A stretch of 64,000 nt of DNA from Sediminihaliea albiluteola (GTDB lineage: Bacteria; Pseudomonadota; Gammaproteobacteria; Pseudomonadales; Halieaceae), in contig NZ_JACFXU010000014.1 of assembly GCF_014077625.1 (NCBI RefSeq), positions 806,001-870,000 on the forward strand. The letters run 5' to 3'. The position numbers were made by a program, and so were the translations under genes. Below, piece after piece: positions 58,675-64,000 of the stretch (position 1 is the stretch's first letter; every line of letters begins with the position of its first letter). The notes below the pieces were generated by a model, which was given only the letters and a program-made list of their open reading frames with translations, did not search any database and was not told the DNA's origin.

Positions 58675-58696
58675 GAGCAGATCCAGAATATTGAAT
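58675..58696 (+). repeat. attR (right direct repeat)
   Basis: GAGCAGATC then CAGAATATTGAAT, encoding EQIQNIE followed by a TAA: a displaced copy of the yicC end brought by the island. Flanking DNA to the right returns to chromosomal sequence. Confidence 0.88.
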
Positions 58697-58778
58697 AAGC
58701 CTTTGGGCATTTGAAAATAACCGCGCTTGATACTTTGCAGGGCCCAAGCTCCACTGTCGCTAAGGCCCCAGCACAAAC

Positions 58779-59168
58779 TTACTCTTCTTCTACGGCATCA
58801 ACCGACACAATACGCAGGCTGCGGATTGCACCACCAGGCATTGGCCAATCGATGCTATCGCCTTCACGCAGACCGATCAGTGCACTGCCTACTGGCGTCA
58901 ATACACTGATCTTCATCTGCGCTACATCTGCATCAACCGGATATACCAGGGTGACTGTGGTCTCTTTTCCGTTCACATCAGAGAAAGTGACTTTACAGCC
59001 CATGGCAACGGTATCTTCCGGCAAGCTAGCATCATCGACCAGCTCTGCTCGGCTTAACTCGTCGTCGAGCAAGTCTGCAGCGGGTGCAGTGCTGTTATTC
59101 TCCAGCAGGGTCGACAAACGGGCGTAATCACTTTCCTTGAGATAAATAGTACTGCGTTCAGTGGCCAT
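58779..59168 (-). CDS. rnk: Nucleoside diphosphate kinase regulator Rnk
   Basis: A 129-aa GreA/GreB-C-terminal-fold protein that binds RNA polymerase secondary channel and affects Ndk levels. Start at ATG 59168 (MATERSTIYLKESDYARL) with GGAAGGAT upstream; the frame is open to 59225. VTLVYPVDADV and GSALIGLREGDSIDWPMPGG are family features. It lies alone on the minus strand between yicC and gmk. Confidence 0.92.
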   Translation of the reverse strand: MATERSTIYLKESDYARLSTLLENNSTAPAADLLDDELSRAELVDDASLPEDTVAMGCKVTFSDVNGKETTVTLVYPVDADVAQMKISVLTPVGSALIGLREGDSIDWPMPGGAIRSLRIVSVDAVEEE

Positions 59169-60173
<1,005 letters not shown>

Positions 60174-60262
60174 CAGCAACAAGGCTCTAAGTCTATCCCT
60201 ATCGGCAATATTCACGCCCTGAGCCGCGCTACAAGGCTAGACTAACCCCCACCCCGATGGGG

Positions 60263-60268
60263 TATAAT
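60263..60268 (+). promoter_or_regulatory. Candidate -10 box for rpoZ
   Basis: A TATAAT hexamer 145 bp upstream of the rpoZ start. No clear -35 is seen at 17-18 bp, so the promoter is only suggested. Confidence 0.3.
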
Positions 60269-60412
60269 AATCGGTCAACCCGCGTGGCTCCGCCGCTCGG
60301 GCAGCGAGCAGCGAGTCTTAGCAGGCTGCTCCCCTTTACTCAATTCGGCCACATCAGTTGGCCTGCAGCTCGACATTAGCGCAGCTGCATACGGCATGGG
60401 AAAAAAGCATAG

Positions 60413-60673
60413 ATGGCACGCGTTACAGTTGAAGATTGCTTAGAAAACGTAGACAACCGCTTTGAGCTGGTGATGGTTGCCAGCAAGCGCGCGCGACAAA
60501 TTGCTACCGGCGGCAAAGAGCCTATGGTAGAGGAAGAGTCCGACAAGCCCACTGTTATCGCTCTGCGAGAAATCGCCGAGGGTTTTGTCACAGCCGACAT
60601 CCTTACCCGCGAAGAAGAAATGGACGCGGAAGACGAGCTGGCTGAAGTAATGGAGTCCAGCGAGTCGGTGTAA
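60413..60673 (+). CDS. rpoZ: RNA polymerase omega subunit
   Basis: Small subunit (86 aa) stabilising beta' and needed for full ppGpp response. [21 protein letters not shown] is the family start; the acidic C-terminal tail follows. Lies just before spoT (40 bp). Confidence 0.97.
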   Translation: MARVTVEDCLENVDNRFELVMVASKRARQIATGGKEPMVEEESDKPTVIALREIAEGFVTADILTREEEMDAEDELAEVMESSESV

Positions 60674-60712
60674 TTCCGCCCGCGGCATCCCCGGTCCGTT
60701 CGCAGCCCCTTT

Positions 60713-62827
60713 ATGCAAACCATTGATGCCTTAGATTCCACTCTACGCAGCTACCTGAATCCCGAGCAGACGCAGCAGGTCCGACGGGCCTACTACTTCG
60801 CCGAGCAAGCACACTACGGGCAGCTGCGCCGCAGCGGTGAGCCCTATGTGACCCACCCCTTAGCTGTAGCGAGCATTCTCGCCGAAATGCACATGGACCA
60901 TCAGAGTCTGATGGCAGCCATGCTGCACGACGTTATTGAAGACACCAGTATCGACAAGTCAGCCATTGGCAGCCAGTTTGGCGCCACCGTGGCAGATCTA
61001 GTTGACGGCGTCAGCAAATTGACCCAGATGGAGTTTGACTCCCTCGCCGAAAAACAGGCGGAAAACTTCCAGAAGATGGCCCTCGCCATGGCCCGCGATA
61101 TTCGCGTCATTCTGGTTAAGTTGGCTGACCGCCTGCACAACATGCGCACCTTGGGTGTGCTGGCACCGAAAAAAGCTCGGCGCATTGCCCGAGAAACCCT
61201 AGAAATTTACGCTCCCATCGCCATGCGTCTGGGCATGAATACCGTGCGCATGGAATTTGAGGATCTTGGCTTTCGCGCCCTGCATCCAATGCGAGCACGC
61301 CGCATTGAAGCGGCTAGAAACGCCTCGCGAGGGAACCGTAAAGAGCTGATCGACAAAGTGCGCAATCAGATTGAATCCACCCTAGCCCAAGAGGGCCACG
61401 TGGCCGAGGTCACAGGACGCGAAAAGCACCTCTATTCAATCTATAAAAAAATGAAGTCCAAGAAGAAATCCTTCGCGGAAATCATGGATATCTACGCCTT
61501 TCGCATCATTGTCGACTCCGTGGACACTTGCTACCGCGTACTCGGTTGCATCCACAGCCTCTATAAACCAGTCCCTGGGGAATTCAAAGATTACATCGCC
61601 ATCCCCAAGGCCAATGGCTACCAGTCACTGCACACTATCACCATGGGCATGCACGGTGTGCCAATCGAAATCCAGATCCGCACCCAAGAAATGGAAGAGA
61701 TGGCCAACAATGGCATTGCCGCCCACTGGCTTTACAAAAGCAACGGCCAGAGTGCTAATGTCAGTCACGCTCGGGCCCGCCAATGGGTCCAAGGTCTGCT
61801 GGAAATGCAGCAGCGGGCCGGCAACTCCTTAGAGTTTATCGAGAGTGTCAAAATTGACCTCTTCCCAGATGAGATTTACGTATTCACGCCCAAGGGCGGC
61901 ATTCTTGAGTTACCCCGTGGTGCCACGCCAGTGGATTTCGCCTACGCCGTGCATACCGATGTCGGCAACAGTTGCGTCGCCTGTCGCATCAACCGGCGTC
62001 TAGCGCCGCTGTCCGAGCCTTTGGAAAGTGGCCAAACCGTTGAGATTCTTACCGCTCGAGGTGCACAACCCAACCCCAGCTGGTTTAACTACGCGGTTAC
62101 CGCCAAGGCGCGAACCAATATTCGCCACTTCCTCAAGCATCAGACTCGCGACGACTCCGTGACCTTAGGTCGGCGCCTATTAGATAAGGCCTTGGTCGCC
62201 AATGGCAGCAGCCTTGATAAGCTGCCCAAGCAGCAGCTGCAAGACTACTTAGGCCGCAATGAATACCCCAGTTTGCAGGATCTACTGGTTGATATAGCTA
62301 GGGGCAACCGCCTGCCACCGATCACGGCTCAACAGCTCTTAGGCAGCTCCTTCGATCCCCAGCCCAACAATGTCGACGATCGTTCACCCATGTCTATTTG
62401 CGGCACAGAGGGCTTTATGGTGAGCTACGCCAAGTGCTGCCACCCAATACCCGGTGACCCGATTGAGGGCTACCTGAGTTCGGAAAAAGGCATGGTGGTA
62501 CACCGTGAAATCTGCCGAAACTTAGGTGAGATGCGTGAAAACCGCGAGCGCCTTGTGGCACTGCGCTGGGACGAACAAGTCGAGGGCGAGTATCTCACTC
62601 ACTTGCGTATTGAAGTTGAAAACCGCCGCGGCATGATCGCCGTCTTGGCCACCCGCATGAATAGCATGGGGATCAATATAGAACGCATTTCAACTGATGA
62701 CAAAGACTATCAGTTCACCTTGGTCGACCTTGAGTTCATGGTTAAAAACCGAGTACACCTAGCCAATATCATCAAGCGACTGCGCGGCATCACCTCCGTG
62801 CGTCGCGTAATTCGAAGTAAAAACTAA
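60713..62827 (+). CDS. spoT: Bifunctional (p)ppGpp synthetase/hydrolase SpoT
   Basis: Sets ppGpp level in the stringent response. The 704-aa protein has, in order, the HD hydrolase domain (HPLAVASILAEM and MLHDVIEDT near 45-80), the synthetase domain (YSIYKKM, GYQSLHT near 230-310), TGS (VFTPKGGILELPRGATPVDFAY region near 390), and a C-terminal ACT domain (about 625-700). Hydrolase residues HDxxED are present, so it should be active. Confidence 0.97.
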   Translation: MQTIDALDSTLRSYLNPEQTQQVRRAYYFAEQAHYGQLRRSGEPYVTHPLAVASILAEMHMDHQSLMAAMLHDVIEDTSIDKSAIGSQFGATVADLVDGVSKLTQMEFDSLAEKQAENFQKMALAMARDIRVILVKLADRLHNMRTLGVLAPKKARRIARETLEIYAPIAMRLGMNTVRMEFEDLGFRALHPMRARRIEAARNASRGNRKELIDKVRNQIESTLAQEGHVAEVTGREKHLYSIYKKMKSKKKSFAEIMDIYAFRIIVDSVDTCYRVLGCIHSLYKPVPGEFKDYIAIPKANGYQSLHTITMGMHGVPIEIQIRTQEMEEMANNGIAAHWLYKSNGQSANVSHARARQWVQGLLEMQQRAGNSLEFIESVKIDLFPDEIYVFTPKGGILELPRGATPVDFAYAVHTDVGNSCVACRINRRLAPLSEPLESGQTVEILTARGAQPNPSWFNYAVTAKARTNIRHFLKHQTRDDSVTLGRRLLDKALVANGSSLDKLPKQQLQDYLGRNEYPSLQDLLVDIARGNRLPPITAQQLLGSSFDPQPNNVDDRSPMSICGTEGFMVSYAKCCHPIPGDPIEGYLSSEKGMVVHREICRNLGEMRENRERLVALRWDEQVEGEYLTHLRIEVENRRGMIAVLATRMNSMGINIERISTDDKDYQFTLVDLEFMVKNRVHLANIIKRLRGITSVRRVIRSKN

Positions 62828-62853
62828 GACCATTACCTTCCCTAGGAGCAGCT

Positions 62854-63237
62854 GTGAAAAACCGCGCCATTATTTCCACCCCCGATGCGCCCGAGGCAAT
62901 CGGCCCCTACTCCCAGGCCGTTAAAGTTGGCAACACTGTTTGGCTATCAGGCCAGATTCCGCTAGTGCCAGCCACCATGGAAATAGTTGAGGGTGACATT
63001 AGCGCTCAGGCGGAACAGGTATTTCGCAACCTAGCTGCTGTAGCAGAGGCCGCCGGCGGCGATCTGAATAAAGCGGTCAAACTGAACATCTCACTGACTG
63101 ACATGAACGATTTCGCTGCTGTGAATGAAGTTATGGCGCGCTTCCTTGAGCAGCCTTACCCCGCTCGAGCCTGCGTGCAGGTGGCCGCTTTGCCAAGAGG
63201 CGTGGCCATTGAAGTCGAGGCTATTCTCGCGCTGTAA
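62854..63237 (+). CDS. ridA: RidA enamine/imine deaminase
   Basis: YjgF-family protein (127 aa) removing reactive enamines such as 2-aminoacrylate. VWLSGQIPLVP near residue 30 and the catalytic Arg in PARACVQVAALP near 105 are present. GTG start preceded by AGGAGC. The usual partner downstream of spoT; a minus-strand gene converges 5 bp later. Confidence 0.96.
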   Translation: MKNRAIISTPDAPEAIGPYSQAVKVGNTVWLSGQIPLVPATMEIVEGDISAQAEQVFRNLAAVAEAAGGDLNKAVKLNISLTDMNDFAAVNEVMARFLEQPYPARACVQVAALPRGVAIEVEAILAL

Positions 63238-63241
63238 GCGT

Positions 63242-64000
63242 CTACTTGCCCTCTGCGCCACCGAACTTTGCCAATAGCGCCCTGTATCCACTGCGGTAAT
63301 TGGGGTGACGCAACACATAAGCACTGGCTTTAAGCGCCGCGTTACTGCAGCGCTTATGCCCTTTACTGGCTGCTCTCTCGCTCTTAGGCTTCACACCTAA
63401 GTGCTCCGCCAGCCACTGCTCCACCTCGTATTGAGGTACCACAGCATCATCGACACAGTTGAAGCACTGCCTAGGGCTTTCACCCTGCTCCACTTGCTCT
63501 ATTAGATGCTGTAAAAAGCCCACCACGTCCTCACGGTGAATTCTATTGCTGTAGCGCAGCGGTTCCGCTGCGCACAACTCACCTGCCGCGATACGGGACA
63601 GTAAACGGCTATTCGCTGCGCCGTAAATTCCGCCACAGCGCAATATCAGGGCACGCTGCGCTGACTCCAGTAGCAAGTTTTCCGCTGCTACAATGGCCGC
63701 CGCCGCAGGCTCAACCGTGTCCACGGCACTGTCTTCATCGACCCAAGCGCCCTCTTGCTCGGCATACACTCGAGTGCTCGATACCATCAATATCGCTTTC
63801 GGCCGGTGCCCACCAAGACCTTGCAGAACATGCTCTGTGGCCTGTAAAAAACCTCTGCGATAGCCCGCCGCATCGCGTCCGAGCGGCTTTAAGGTAGTGA
63901 TGAGATAGTCCGGCGCCAAGTCTTCCAATACAGATAAGGCGCCAGGCTCAGTATAATCCACCGAGTAGCCTGCAATCCCCGCCGGCAGAGCCGCTGTGTT
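63242..64000 (-). CDS. NAD(P)-dependent epimerase/dehydratase-like protein, 5'-truncated by the window
   Basis: YeeZ-like extended SDR. The frame is open to the window edge beyond the GTG at 63961, so its N-terminal Rossmann motif lies outside. Visible are ILMVSSTRVYAEQ (catalytic Ser/Tyr region), LILRCGGIYG and the C-terminal FNCVDDAVVPQYEVEQWLAE. Substrate unknown. Confidence 0.8.
   Translation of the reverse strand, partial: NTAALPAGIAGYSVDYTEPGALSVLEDLAPDYLITTLKPLGRDAAGYRRGFLQATEHVLQGLGGHRPKAILMVSSTRVYAEQEGAWVDEDSAVDTVEPAAAAIVAAENLLLESAQRALILRCGGIYGAANSRLLSRIAAGELCAAEPLRYSNRIHREDVVGFLQHLIEQVEQGESPRQCFNCVDDAVVPQYEVEQWLAEHLGVKPKSERAASKGHKRCSNAALKASAYVLRHPNYRSGYRALLAKFGGAEGK

Larger units (their letters stand above)
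33573..58696. mobile_element. 25-kb mobilizable genomic island in the 3' end of yicC
   Basis: Bounded by an imperfect 22-bp direct repeat (20 of 22 identical) of the yicC end, with an integrase next to the left end, xis-like AlpA genes, a MobI-like gene beside a structured non-coding region, and a large defence operon as cargo. The 3' end of yicC is a known insertion site of mobilizable genomic islands moved by SXT/R391 elements and IncC plasmids. No relaxase, type IV secretion or replication genes are seen, so it would need a helper. Confidence 0.9.

Overview
The window is a stretch of gammaproteobacterial chromosome interrupted by one mobile genomic island. The housekeeping gene order (proC-yggT-metX-metW-DUF4426-rdgB-hemW; rpoH-ftsX-ftsE-ftsY; coaBC-algC-argB; pyrE-crc-rph-yicC-gmk-rpoZ-spoT-ridA), together with a Crc-like protein and a long membrane-anchored AlgC, resembles Pseudomonas and marine Cellvibrionales/Spongiibacteraceae-type bacteria. 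The species cannot be named from sequence alone.

Core, 1-33596: the end of ahcY, then metF, rsmE, a thioesterase, gshB, a TonB-like protein, yqgE and ruvX; the twitching ATPases pilU/pilT; yggS, proC, yggT and methionine/haem/nucleotide genes to hemW; trmB, DUF423, rpoH, ftsXEY; rsmD, coaD, mutM; ribosomal rpmB/rpmG; radC, coaBC, algC, argB, slmA; a DUF4124 protein, pyrE, crc, rph and yicC. A perfect CIRCE operator (16745-16771) lies just upstream of rpoH, suggesting that HrcA controls sigma-32 here.

Island, about 33573-58696 (25.1 kb): it is inserted at the 3' end of yicC. A 22-bp imperfect direct repeat (20/22 identical, 13-bp identical core) marks the two ends, and paired TGGGTAGT repeats lie inside each end. 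The left end carries a P4-type tyrosine integrase, an AlpA-like/DUF927 ATPase/AlpA-like operon, a structured 750-bp non-coding region that looks like a transfer origin, and a MobI-like gene. This fits a mobilizable island that borrows a helper's conjugation machinery. The centre (38621-54621) is a seven-gene, tightly coupled minus-strand operon: WYL regulator, SNF2-type helicase with DUF3883 nuclease-like domain, OLD-like ATPase, DUF1156 adenine methylase, PHP-ATPase (TrlF-like), AlbA_2/Schlafen-like protein and DUF499 ATPase. It is almost certainly an anti-phage modification-based defence system, and its exact seven-gene composition is the most interesting content of the window. The right end holds small genes, a serine recombinase, a two-TM protein, a putative cysteine-hydrolase-like protein and a lipoprotein.

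Core, 58697-64000: rnk, gmk, rpoZ, spoT, ridA and the 3' part of an epimerase-like gene cut by the window edge. No tRNA, rRNA, CRISPR array or insertion sequence was found.
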